A DNA stretch of 64,000 bases from Scylla paramamosain (Eukaryota; Arthropoda; Malacostraca; Decapoda; Portunidae): positions 5,719,852-5,783,851 of the forward strand of contig NC_087197.1 in NCBI RefSeq assembly GCF_035594125.1. Direction: 5' to 3'. The notes under the pieces were generated by a model that saw only the letters and a program-made list of their open reading frames with translations, was not told the origin of the DNA and did not search any database. A program made the translations under genes and the position numbers. Shown here one piece after another: positions 48,477 to 59,009 of this stretch (the first letter of the stretch is position 1; the number at the start of each line of letters is the position of its first letter).

Positions 48477-50454
48477 CACAGAAAGACGGGGAAGAGTAAG
48501 AGATTGGACAGATAGAAGAAAAGAAAGAAATTGAAGGAAAGAATTAGAGTAAAAGTTTGTGGGCAGACCACTTTGCTATTCTTATTGTATATATATTGTA
48601 TTTTATTTTTTTGTGAAGAGGCTGCACTCTTTTATTTTTGTGTGTGTATTAGGCATTTTTATTTCTTTACTATTAATTTTAAGCAAAACCCAGCTAAACC
48701 ATCATCGTCCCTGTCAAAAAGATTGCTTTATATTTATTCTGTCTTACAGAGGAAGAGTTGAGTTGATACGGGGCCCTGTTCTACCTCTCACCGCTGCCAG
48801 ATGACCGCTAACAGAGCTGGGCTACACCACCCCTTGCCGGGGGAGGGGGCCGGCCACGGGAAGCCTCCTTGCTTCTCACTACCGAGCTCAACGGCTCCCA
48901 CGACCCGGCAACTCAGGGCGCAGTGCAAAGGAAGAACGACCCCATTATCCCCATACCGTAAGTGTTCTTATGTGTTTTTTTGTGTGTTGATTTTAATGTT
49001 TTGTTTTTCTTTTCAGGTGTCCGTACTACTGATGTTGGTTTTGCTACAGGTAAGTGTGGTAATCGTATCTACAGGTAAGTGTGTTTCGAATTAATAGTAT
49101 TTTGGGTTTGGAGTGGCGTCATAGCGACTTAGGCTACTAGGGAAATTTCTGTTGTAATTCTGAATATTCTCTCTGTTTTCTTTGAGTTTAGTTAATGTGT
49201 GGTGTTGTAAGTCTTCTAGTCTATCCCATACCCTTTTAGCTCTTTCATGTAGTTTGATGTTTAGTGGTAGCGTTTTTGTGTATTGATGGATTTGCATACT
49301 ATTCATAGTATATGGGTATCGTTGGTTGATGGCAAATCTTAATGCTTTATTTTGAATTTTTTGTAGTTTGCTGACTTGTGTTTGGCTAAGTGCATGAGTG
49401 GGTATTGGTGGGTACTCTAGTATTGGTAGTACTAGAGCCTTCACTAGGTGAATTTTTATCTTTTCTGGCATGTGTTGTAGTCTGTACAGTTTTTTAAGTG
49501 CTGCTAAGGCCTTATTATTTCTGTCTTGAATATGTTTGTTATACCCGTTGATTGTAATAAGTAGTCCTAGACATTTACCTTCAGATTTGAATTCTATGGG
49601 ATCTTCGTCTATAATAAGTGGGTTAGTGATTCTGGCACCAAGGTGTAGAGGAGTGAATTTTGTTAAGTTGGTTTTAATTCTCCATTTTTTCTCGAAATCA
49701 TTTACTTTCAGTATTTCTCTTTCTGTTTGCCTGTTTAATATGTTTTTAGATTTGCCTTTATATCCAGTGATTTGGGTTATGTCATCAGCGTAGCATATAT
49801 TTAAATTTCTATCTGATGCTTCCAGATCGTTTGTGAAGATGGTATAGAGTGTTGGCGACAGTACACTCCCTTGTGGAACTCCTGAAGCCAGCTCGAAGGA
49901 AGGTCCAATGTAGTTGTCTATTTTTAATGCTGCTGTTCTATCATCAAGGAAGTCACAAAGTAATTTTTCAATAGTGGTAGGAAGTTGCTGATGTAAAATC
50001 TTAAACTTTAATCCTATGTGCCAAACTTTGTCGAATGCTTTGGTTACGTCTCTGAATATAATTTGACATTGTCCTCGATCTCCTTTGTTCTGTGCTATTT
50101 GTTCAGTTATGATTGCAAGTGCATGTGTTGTGCCTATGCCCTCTCTAAATCCAAACTGGTTATTGTTATATTTATTTTTTAATTCTAGGTGTCTCCTCAG
50201 TCTGCTATTGATGATACGTTCTAAAATTTTTCCAGGTACCTCCAGCAGCGATATAGGTCTGTAGTTTTCAGTTTTGTGTGGAGTTTTTCCTTGTTTAGGT
50301 ATTAACCGGACTATGGCCTTTTTCCATGTGTCAGGAAAATAGCCTGCAGAGATGGTGTTATTATAAATGTGTGTAAGTCTTGTGATGGCTTTATCAGGAA
50401 GTGCTTGGAGGATCGTTTTGTTTATCCCACTTTGTCCTGGACTGGATGAATGAG
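48441..50454 (-). mobile_element. 5'-truncated near-identical copy of the full-length LINE
   Basis: Poly(A) on the minus strand (about 36 nt, 48441-48476), then the same 3' untranslated region and ORF2 C-terminal half as 42881-44855. It stops abruptly at about 50447 within the SSPGQSGINK region of the reverse transcriptase, followed by a small GAATGAG micro-duplication and the 12-bp target repeat at 50455-50466. I count roughly five to seven substitutions against copy 1 in about 2 kb (for example TGTGATCTTC versus TGGGATCTTC near 49597, and CCTCGGTCTCC versus CCTCGATCTCC near 50078). One single-base change (stop or frameshift) limits the open C-terminal frame to 49091-49471. Confidence 0.88.
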
Positions 50455-50466
50455 GAATGAGGATGT
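50455..50466. repeat. 12-bp target-site repeat GAATGAGGATGT, fourth copy
   Basis: Right-hand boundary of the three-element LINE series. The sequence beyond it (CTGCTCTCTGCG) is the continuation of the PLE pLTR. Confidence 0.9.
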
Positions 50467-50689
50467 CTGCTCTCTGCGCACGTTATATACAGCCCGCACG
50501 GGATCAGAACGAGCTACGCACTATGGGCGGAGCCGCTGATTGGCTGCTTTGTCGCGTGGCTCAGTGTGGTTGCCGCTTCGTTTTTCTTTCTTGATTTCTT
50601 CAAGCTTGGTAGGGCTTGAAGGTCTTCTGAATGAGTGTTTAACTTCGGATTATTTTCTTTTATGTGGAGGGCTTCTAAGATGAAGTATG
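50467..50689 (-). pseudogene. Penelope-like element C-terminus and pLTR start
   Basis: On the minus strand the frame at 50685-50514 reads FILEALHIKENNPKLN and ends after a Ser/Lys-rich tail at a stop at 50514. This is the segment that follows the GIY-YIG endonuclease in Penelope-like proteins. The GIY-YIG part itself is at 52603-52900, separated by a Jockey insertion. Downstream on the minus strand (50513-50467) is a TATATAA stretch and an ATTGGCT (CCAAT-type) motif, suggestive of the pLTR promoter, before the LINE insertions begin. Confidence 0.7.
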
Positions 50690-52494
50690 CCAAGTCTGTT
50701 CTCCAACTAGCCAAAAACTCCTTCATTAACAGAAAATGTCAAAACCTTTCAAGATCTAACTCCCCTCGTGATTTCTGGCATCTAGCCAAAAATATCTCCA
50801 ATAACTTTGCTTCTTCTTCTTTCCCTACTCTATTTCAACCAGATGGCACCACTGCTATCACATCTATTTCTAAAGCTGAACTCTTCGCTCAAACCTTTGC
50901 TAAAGACTTTATCTTGGACGATTCTGGGCTTGTTCCTCCTTCTCCTCCACTCTCTGACTACTTCATGCCACATATTAAAATTCTTCGCAATGATGTTTTC
51001 CATGCCCTTGCTGGCCTAAACCCTCGGAAGGCTTATGGACCTGATAGGGTCCCTCCTATTGTTCTCCGAAACTGTGTCTCCGTGCTTACACCTTGCCTAG
51101 TCAAACTCTTTCAGCCCTGTCTGTCAACATCTACCTTTCCTTCTTGCTGGAAGTTTGCCTACATTCAACCTGCTCCTAAAAAGGGTGACCGTTCTAATCC
51201 CTCAAACTACCGTCCTATTGCTTTAATTTCCTGCCTTTCTAAAGTTTTTGAATCTATCCTCAACAGGAAGATTCTTAAACATCTATCACTTCACAACCTT
51301 CTATCTGATCGCCAGTATGGGTTCCATCAAGGCCGCTCTATTGGTGATCTTCTGGCTTTCCTTACTGAGACTTGGTCATCCTCTTTTAGAGATTTTGGTG
51401 AAACTTTTGCTGTTGCCATGGACATATCAAAAGCTTTTGATAGAGTCTGGCACAAAGCTTTGATTTCCAAACTACCCTCCTACGGATTCTATCCTTCTCT
51501 CTGTAACTTCATCTCAAGTTTCCTTTCTGACCGTTCTGTTGCTGCTGTGGTAGACGGTCACTGTTCTTCTCCTAAATCTATTAACAGTGGTGTTCCTCAG
51601 GGTTCTGTCCTGTCACCCACTCTCTTATTATTCATTAATGATCTTCTAAACCAAACGTCTTGTCCTATCCACTCCTATGCTGATGATACCACCCTGCACT
51701 TTTCCACGTCTTTTCATAGACGTCCAACCCTTCAGGAGGTAAACATATCACGCAGGGAAGCCACAGAACGCTTGACTTCAGATCTCTCTAAAATTTCTGA
51801 TTGGGGCAGAGCAAACTTGGTATTGTTCAATGCCTCAAAAACTCAATTCTTCCATCTATCAACTCGACACAACCTTCCAGACAACTATCCCCTCTTCTTC
51901 AATGACACTCAACTGTCCCCCTCTTCTACACTGAACATCTTCGGTCTGTCCTTTACTTATAATCTGAACTGGAAACTTCACATCTCATCTCTAGCTAAAA
52001 CAGCTTTCAGGAAGTTAGGTGTTCTGAGACGAGAGTTCTTCACACCCGCCCAGCTGCTAACTCTGTACAAAGGCCTTATCCGTCCATGTCTGTGGGGGGG
52101 TTCCACTCATACTGCTCTACTAAACAGGGTGGAATCAAAAGCTTTTCGTCTCATCGACTCCTCTCCTCTAACTGACTGTCTTCAGCCTCTCTCTCACCGC
52201 CGTAATGTTGCATATCTAACTGTCTTTTACCGCTATTTTCATGCTAACTGCTCTTCTGATCTTGCTAACTCCATGCCTCCCCTCCTTCCGCGGCCTCGCT
52301 GCACAAGACTTTCTTCTTTCTCTCACCCCTATTCTGTCCACCTATCTAACGCAAGAGTTAACCAGTATTCTCAATCATTGATCCCTTTCTCTGGTAAACT
52401 CTGGAACTCCCTGCCTGCGTCTGTATTTCCACCTTCCTATGACTTGAATTCCTTCAAGAGGGAGGTTTCAAGACACTTATTCATCAATTTTTGA
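50690..52494 (+). CDS. Jockey-type reverse transcriptase (5'-truncated, open)
   Basis: About 600 codons open from the truncation point to TGA at 52494; the upstream Met at 50635 lies in antisense PLE sequence and is not meaningful. Motifs: [17 protein letters not shown] near 51015, [20 protein letters not shown] near 51180, [14 protein letters not shown] near 51308, [19 protein letters not shown] near 51418, [19 protein letters not shown] near 51582, and catalytic YADD near 51677. The C-terminal domain carries [18 protein letters not shown] and [13 protein letters not shown] at the end. A small deletion near 52025-52110 (at VLRREFFTP and PCLWGGSTH) relative to the 40.8 kb copy leaves the frame open but probably harms the protein. 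Without the endonuclease it cannot retrotranspose on its own. Confidence 0.85.
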
Positions 52495-52602
52495 CCACTG
52501 CTTTGACCCTTTTATGGGACTGGCATTTCAGTGGGCATTTTTTTTTTATTGGTTTTTTGTTTCCCTTGGCCAGTGTCCTTCCTACATAAAAAAAAAAAAA
52601 AA
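50690..52602 (+). mobile_element. Jockey LINE, 5'-truncated, best-preserved copy
   Basis: Plus-strand Jockey element inserted in the PLE coding sequence. It contains an almost complete RT ORF (50690-52494), a 3' untranslated region with CTTTTATGGGACTGGCATTT, and a 15-nt poly(A) at about 52588-52602. The endonuclease domain is absent. Four further partial copies of the same family occur at 17570-18882 plus 24454-24580, 32966-34866, 40827-41428 and 62830-63000, with a trace at 26140. Confidence 0.85.
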
Positions 52603-52900
52603 ATGCTTAGGCGTCGTCCATCGTTGCATCCATCGATTATTTCTGTGCTTTCTTCTAGGATTTTTCTTATAATAGCGATGCCATGTTCTTCCATTAGATG
52701 TTTTTTAGAGGCGCCTGCTGCTAAGTGCATTGTTAACCGTCGAGAGAGTTTTGTAGTAGTCATGCCGATATATGATGATGGTAGGACTTCGCAGTTTCCT
52801 TGTTTGCAAGTAAATCTATATACGACATGTGACTTCTGTGTATCTTCTCTCTTGGTCTCGGGGCTGTTCTTGAGTGGCTCGTTTTCTTGTTTTTGTAGTA
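52603..52900 (-). pseudogene. Penelope-like element GIY-YIG endonuclease segment
   Basis: On the minus strand: VYRFTCKQGNCEVLPSSYIG followed by MTTTKLSRRLTMHL, the Penelope GIY-YIG pattern (the second motif as YIG, then a conserved T-x-L-x-x-R with a downstream His), with the preceding Cys pair typical of these proteins. The reading continues to about NDGRRL, where the poly(A) of the Jockey insertion begins; the remaining C-terminus is at 50514-50689. Upstream, the PLE is cut at about 52905, next to a short inverted repeat and a (CA)n tract, so its reverse transcriptase is missing. Confidence 0.75.
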
Positions 52901-52961
52901 AATTTGAAGTTTATTTGAAAAAAGTAAATTTGAAGTGAAAAAGACTGAAACTTCAAATTTA

Positions 52962-53014
<53 letters not shown>
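52895..53014. repeat. 18-bp perfect inverted repeat and (CA)n tract
   Basis: GTAGTAAATTTGAAGTTT (52895-52912) and its exact reverse complement (52948-52965) surround a 35-bp spacer containing a further GTAAATTTGAAGT copy. A (CA)n run follows directly at 52964-53014. Confidence 0.9.
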
Positions 53015-53016
<2 letters not shown>

Positions 53017-53042
53017 GGAACATCGGTTCTTAATAAATTACT

Positions 53043-53560
53043 AGATCTATTACTTATCATTTTGGCATAGAGATTCACTGAAATGCATCCCTACATTGCT
53101 ATCCTTAGTTGTTAATGTATGCAACTGTATAGATAGATTTACCTTGCATCAGTATACAGCAGAAGACACCAGTTTTACCTGTCATGCAGTGTCATTTATT
53201 ATGAATGGAATGGGAAAATATCAGTTACACAAGGGAGAAGAAGGATATGTCATCAAATTATAAAAATAAAGTAATTAAGTTTTTAGAGAAAAAAAATTCA
53301 AACAAATCTTTCTTAAGTTACCAAAAATTTTTCCACCTGAATCTGTTAGGATGCTGTTGCCGTCTTTCCCTTGTGTAACTGATATTTTCCCATTCCATTC
53401 ATAATAAATGACACTGCATGACAGGTAAAACTGGTGTCTTCTGCTGTATACTGATGCAAGGTAAATCTATCTATACAGTTGCATACATTAACAACTAAGG
53501 ATAGCAATGTAGGGATGCATTTCAGTGAATCTCTATGCCAAAATGATAAGTAATAGATCT
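53043..53560. repeat. Perfect 194-bp inverted repeat with 130-bp spacer
   Basis: The left arm (53043-53236) and right arm (53367-53560) are, as far as I can align them by eye, exact reverse complements from AGATCTATTACTTATC to TTACACAAGGGA. The spacer is AT-rich. The right arm touches the Harbinger transposase C-terminal region. Perfect identity suggests a very recent inverted duplication, ongoing gene conversion, or an assembly artefact. Confidence 0.92.
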
Positions 53561-53579
53561 TGACTGAAAGTGAACTTTA

Positions 53580-55379
53580 CTTGGACCGCTTTAGTAAACC
53601 CACTTTTCTTCCATAGGAATTCTTTTTCAATTTCACACAGTTCGTGTTCACACAGTGTTACACTCATTTCTCCATGAAGTGCATGAAACCTACGCTTCAG
53701 TTGACCAATTCCCCTTTCAACAACACTTCAGAATCTCTTATGTGCCCTGAAAGATAGCACAGTACATTCACGAATGCTATACTGCATGTTAAAATGTCAG
53801 TTAAGGTCGGATATGCTAGAGAATAGTGATCTTTAAACGCTGAATAGCTACAGGTCACTCGACAGGCTTCTTTTACATGTATTTATAGGTATATATTTGA
53901 GGATTACTCACAGAAATTAAATGCATGTCATTCTGGTAGCAATTGATTCCAATTCCATACCTACATACATTTACAGCATACAATGCTGAAGATATGTTAA
54001 TATATACAATTTATACAATTTGCTAACCCATGAATGTTGCTCTGCCAGGATGACAAATAATGTTTGGATTTAACTGGTTAGATTATGTTACATTCTTATA
54101 TGTAATTGTGTATTACTTGATCTGCACTTTGAAACTTATATCACTTGAATCACATCAATAACAGAATTACATGTACGATGCCTAACGCCAGTGATAAACA
54201 TCAATATTTACCAAGTTTTCTTATGTTAATTATGGTATAGGTGGTTAACTTAAATGCAATTTGCAAGCAATGGTGATATTAAAAGTGCAATGACAAACAA
54301 CAAATTTCTATGTAAACTGAAATAGGGTAGTAAAGTACAGGTGCTGTATATATGTTTATAGTGTACTGTGAATGGTGGAAGTAGAGGACAATATTATTGG
54401 GGTTCAGTCGGCTTTGATTAGTCTAACCATGCTAGGGTTAGATTAAACATAAATGAAAATTTGGACCCCTCCCCCCATTAAGTAAACTAACTTTACCTAA
54501 CATTTTGTAACCTCTTAATTTTGGGGATATAATGTAAACTTATTAAAAATTTCCTACATCATCCATAATCCCAGTGTTGATGTAAATTTGCGTGAAAATA
54601 TTCTGAATGACTAAGTACCTGAAAAAAAAAAAAAATACTATGATAAATAGGGATTCATTACTATACCTGTTGCTGTGAATCTGTGGGCCAGGCTGTGGAC
54701 AAATGTAGGGAGTCAGTAGGTAGGGCTTGCAGGGGTATCCACTGTCACCTAGTAGAAGGTAACCAGCTGGCGTGCGGTTCCCCTTAAATAGTCCTTTAAA
54801 CAATCCACATTCATTCCAAATGTGGGCATCATGAACTGAGCCCAGCCACTTGGCGACAACATCCAGTACTTTGTATTTGTCGTTGAATATTAGCTGGCAC
54901 TTCTTGTGCTTGACATACTGCTTCACGCGGTTTGGGGCAATAATTTTAATGTGGGTTCCATCCGCCACACCCAGCAGTTCCTCGAAATTTAGTTTCTATT
55001 TGTCTCAGTTCTTGGTGCATTAGGGGAAAATTTATGAATTGTTTCACAGTGCGTTGAGTGGTGAGAGCATTCAGGGTCTGTGTTATGGGACTGGTTACTG
55101 AAGGCTGAGAGGATCCAAGACTGTCACTATTACACAGTTGCATTTTTCAGTGGCAAGGTATCTCAGAGTTATTAACACTTTTATCTTTGGGGTCAAGGAC
55201 ATATTTCTCAGTGTTGGGCTTTCCATTGCTTCTCTCACTAAGTTTGTCACATATATTATACCCTCTCTGTTAAGTCTGAATCTTTTCATTACCTCTGAGT
55301 CACTGTATTCCCTCAACACATCACAGCGAATACGAAAATTTCTCCTTGGCTGATGCTCTTCCACCTCCATTCCTGCCAT
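53580..55379 (-). pseudogene. Harbinger-type DDE transposase (HARBI1-like), frameshifted
   Basis: On the minus strand: the N-terminal part at 55095-55379 (REYSDSEVMKRFRLNREGI, then LTPKIKVLITLRYLATEK), a helix-turn-helix-like part in a second frame at 54946-55143 (GSSQPSVTSPITQTLNAL), then the catalytic core at 54543-54968: VADGTHIKI with the first Asp, DVVAKWLGSVHDAHIWNE, and LLLGDSGYPCKPYLLTPY with the second Asp. The third acidic residue is in VVERGIGQLKRRFHALHGE near 53700, about 0.85 kb further on, after an intron or insertion (about 53770-54640). Two frameshifts in the first 500 bp and a stop near the last motif inactivate it. Domain family DDE_4 by recognition. Confidence 0.75.
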
Positions 55380-55534
55380 TTCGCCTTTATTGACAAAACA
55401 AACTTCACACTTAAGTCTGTAAAAGATCCTTCGAAGTACTTTTATCTTCCACCCACTTTGAGAGTCCTTTTAGGAATTAGGAGCAACTTTGAAAGTGATC
55501 TTTGAGAGTAACTTTTAACTTATAAAATGTTTAT

Positions 55535-57870
55535 TAATACTAGCCCTGGTGTTCACAAGGACGTTCGAGGAGCTGGAAAGGTTAGAAGAGGTACTTCACT
55601 ATCTGCGGAAGGCAAACCTGAATGTGAGCCCCAAGATATGCACCTTCTTCCAGCACGTGGTGGAATGAGGCGGAGTACACACAGATCCTGCCAAGGTGAT
55701 GGCTGTGGCGGAGTGGCCTGTCCAAATATCAGTGGCAGGCATATGAAGTTTTCTCAGTCTCTGTATCTAATACATGGAGGGCGTTGCCACCCTCGTTGCA
55801 TCCCTGAATCGTCTGACCAGGAGGAACGCCCGCTTTGTCAGGGATGAAGTGTGCCAGGAAGCAATTGATGGCCTGAAGGCAGCACTGATGAATGCTCTGA
55901 TGCTGCAGTTTCCTGACCCCACTCTCCCATTCCTACTATCCACTGATGCTAGTGCTGAGGGCATCGGATCAGTGCTGTCACAGGCGAAGGAAGGAAAGGA
56001 GTATGTCCTGGTTTACTGCAGTGCCAAGTCCAGCAAGCAAGAACGAAACTACTGTGTAACTAGGAAGGAGCTACTGGCAGTAGTGTGGAATCTGGCCCAC
56101 CTCCACTCCTACCTCTACAGGGCTGATTTTGTCATCCGGGCTGATCTTGCTGCTCTCTCCGTTGGCTGAAAATTCCGAAGGACCCGGAAGGACAACTGTC
56201 AAGATAGTTGGGCTACCTGGAGGAGTACAATTACCTTGTGGTGCATCGGCCGGGGCGGATTCACAGCAACGTGGGCAGCTTGAGCCGCCGACCTTGCGAC
56301 CTAGGGTGCCTGCACTGTTCTAGGAGTGAGGAAGCTGTTATATGCCACCGCCTGCGAGTAGAAGATAGACCAGGTGAGGCCAGCCAGTGGTTGTAGGACA
56401 TGCAACAAGAAGACCCTGACCTTGCCCCAGTGATGCGGTGGCTGGAGGAGGCTGAGCAGCCGGACAAGGAGGAGTTGTCACCTGCTTTGGTAGAGCAGTG
56501 GGCGATGATGAAGCTGCAGGATGCCGTGCTGTAGCGATGAGGGTAGAAAGCGGCCACGGAGGAGTGTGCCTGATTGCTGGTGGTTCCCCTCTCCCTCCAC
56601 GCCGAGCTACTCGAGGAAGCTCACGCCAGTATTTCTCATGGCCACATGGAGTGAAGACTCTCTGCTGCCTGCGTCAGCATGTGTACTGGGTCGGCATGAG
56701 GCGGGACGTGGAGGAGTCGTGCAAGTTATGCCACACCTTTGCTGCCAACCACGTGCCACACATACGGCCCACTCCAGCTGTATCCGTTCAGCGCTCCCTT
56801 GCAGAGGTGGTGGTGGATATTGCTGGACCACTGCCTTGCATGCCTCGAGATAATTGCTACATTCTAGTTCCTGGTGGCCATGGACTACTACTCCAAGTAG
56901 CCAGAAGTATACGGGATCCCGGATCACATGGCAGAGACCGTGGTTAGTGTGCTGGTAAGAGCTGTATCAGTTCAATGGTGATTCACCAGGTTTGGAATCC
57001 TGGGAGAACTACACTTTGATCAAGGCCGGGAGTCTGAGTCCCGGGTGTTCAAGCAATGCTGTGAATTGTTGGGGGTGCATAAGACTCACATCATGCCTCT
57101 CTGCCCCCAAAGTGACAGCATAGTTGAATGTTTCAACAGGACGCTGTCGGAGGAGTTGGCCAAGTACTGCGGTTCGAACCAACGGGATTGGGACCTGTGG
57201 CTGCCTTTCGCATACCGGTCGGCGCAACAAGAGGCTACAGACCACACTTCAGACCGGATGATGTTTGGCTGGGAGATGCATTTGCCACTGGACTTGGCAA
57301 CAAGTGAGGAATTGCCAGGGACAGCGCCCGAGACTGTGGCAGAGTTACAGCCGCGGATGAACACTACATGGCGACAGGTGGTGGGTAATCTCCGGCTGGT
57401 ATCAGCAGTGTGCCAGGGACGCTCAGTATGCCGTGGGAGATCGCATCTAGTTGTTTAACCCCCTGAGGAAGTGAGGCCTCGCCCCTAAGCACCAGAGTCA
57501 CTGGGAGGGTCCTTACACTGTCCTGCAGCAACTTTCAATAGTAACCTACAGGATCAGTGGCGCCAGACATAAGCGGTCCGGCGTGGTACATGTGGACCAT
57601 TTGTGGGCAGCCGTGGAGGAAGGCCACTTTATGTGTGGCCCAGGAGGACCTGCTTCACCACCGGAGAGTGAGGAGGACAGCAGCACTGATGAGGAAGTGG
57701 CAGCCAACTCCGTGGGCAGTGATGCTGTTCCATCAGCAGCCAAAAAAATAAATGGCACTGACGCTGTGGAGGAAGAGATGTGTGTGCTGTCACTGCGCTG
57801 CCCTCAGAAAGTAAGGAAAAGAACGTTATGGTGGCAAGACTATCAGTGTGGTGATAGTGACAGTGAATAG
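55535..57870 (+). pseudogene. Gypsy pol continuation: RT, RNase H, integrase (frameshifted)
   Basis: This resumes the element left at 39210. Pieces: VFTRTFEELERLEEVL near 55548 and CTFFQ near 55635; RT connection and RNase H at 55774-56169 (LLSTDASAEGIGSVLSQ with the first Asp, RKELLAVVW with the Glu, then RADLAAL where TDHAAL is usual); VVHRPGRIHSN near 56230; the integrase zinc finger near 56630-56740 (ISHGHMEVKTLC, then CKLCHTFAANH); a core from about 56760 with VVDIAGPLP; and HIMPLCPQSDSIVECFNRTL near 57090 with the final Glu. An acidic tail ends at 57870. Several frameshifts and stops inactivate it. Confidence 0.85.
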
Positions 57871-57887
57871 TCGGGACGACTATTTTG

Positions 57888-57900
57888 AAGGGGAGGATAG
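57888..57900 (+). promoter_or_regulatory. Polypurine tract of the split Gypsy
   Basis: AAGGGGAGGATAG lies directly before TGTTGCGG at 57901. This is the normal arrangement at the start of a 3' LTR. Confidence 0.7.
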
Positions 57901-58570
57901 TGTTGCGGTGCCACATTGGTGGCACTGTGCCGCTGGGTAGTGAAATTAGGTGTTGGCAGCGCTGGAACTGAGTAGGAGTGACATGGTAGTGGAGATGGGA
58001 CCGGAAGTGGCAAGGAAGGTGATTGGTCAGGAGAGCCGCAGTGTGCTGGGCAATCGTGGAAGGACTGATCATTATATAACGAGCTGTGGCAGTCCCTGAA
58101 AGAGAAAGAGCGCCTGTTTCCCGCCTACAACACACTGTGATGTCAGATAGAAGTGAAGCCATGAGAGAGTGCCTGTTTTCTGCCTATGCAACACATATGC
58201 TGAGTCTGCAATACACTCCCCTTGTGTTACGGTACAATGCTAATCGCCTGCCATTGCCACTACATGACTGTGTCCCAGGCCATGCTGTGACGATTGTGTG
58301 CCCTAGCAGCCTTAAAACAGTGAGTACCTGTGACACTTGCGTGGTCTGTTACAGCATGGACTACCGGAGGAGACACTGGCGAGATGCTGTTGGCGACCTG
58401 TGATTCTGTAGTGTGCTGTGTAGTGTCGCCATACTGTTAAGTGGGGTTCGCTACCCAGCAATATAGACGCTTTGCTGAGTGAGGCCCGGTGATGCGAGTC
58501 TTACTTGTACTGTAGCATGTTAGTGTGCCTCGTATCCTGAAGTGCTGCTCTGTGCAGAGAGCAAGCAAGA
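57901..58570 (+). repeat. Probable 3' LTR of the split Gypsy
   Basis: It starts TGTTGCGGTGCC right after the polypurine tract and contains several short transcript-like ORFs without protein motifs. The right end is set where the LINE endonuclease relic begins (about 58575) and is uncertain. No 5' LTR is in the window because the left part of the element is truncated at 39047. Confidence 0.5.
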
Positions 58571-58574
58571 AGAG

Positions 58575-58790
58575 AGAGTAACAGCATAAGAAGTATTACA
58601 GGCTAGGAAAAGGTCAAGAATGTTGGACGTATCTCCAAGACGGTCAGGAATACGAGTAGGATGTTGCACCAATTGCTCTGGGTCGTGGAGGATAGCAAAA
58701 TTGGAGGCTAGTTCATCAGGATGGTCAGGTAGGTTCAGGTAGGTCACAGCTGGGTTTAATGATAAGTTCGCAGCACCCGCTGATCCAATG
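58575..58790 (-). pseudogene. Jockey-type LINE endonuclease fragment
   Basis: The minus-strand reading contains [38 protein letters not shown] and [10 protein letters not shown]. This is the stretch around the conserved TRIxxxxxxxxLDL segment of EEP endonucleases in Jockey LINEs. Only about 70 residues are kept. The neighbouring minus-strand ORF at 58813-59007 is not recognised. Confidence 0.7.
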
Positions 58791-59009
58791 CTTTAGACTT
58801 TACTGGGAGTAATTATAGTTTCTGCAGGTGCCTACTGCCTCCTCCATGGAACACTCCTTCGGGTTTAGTGTAAATATTTTCAACAGGGTCACTCAGGTCA
58901 CTGAGAACATCCTTATGGAGCTGATAAGTCTTCAGGTGCCAGGCTCTGGTTTCTTGATTGTCAGCCATTTTCGCTTGTTTAATCTCAACCAGAAGATAAT
59001 CACACACCA

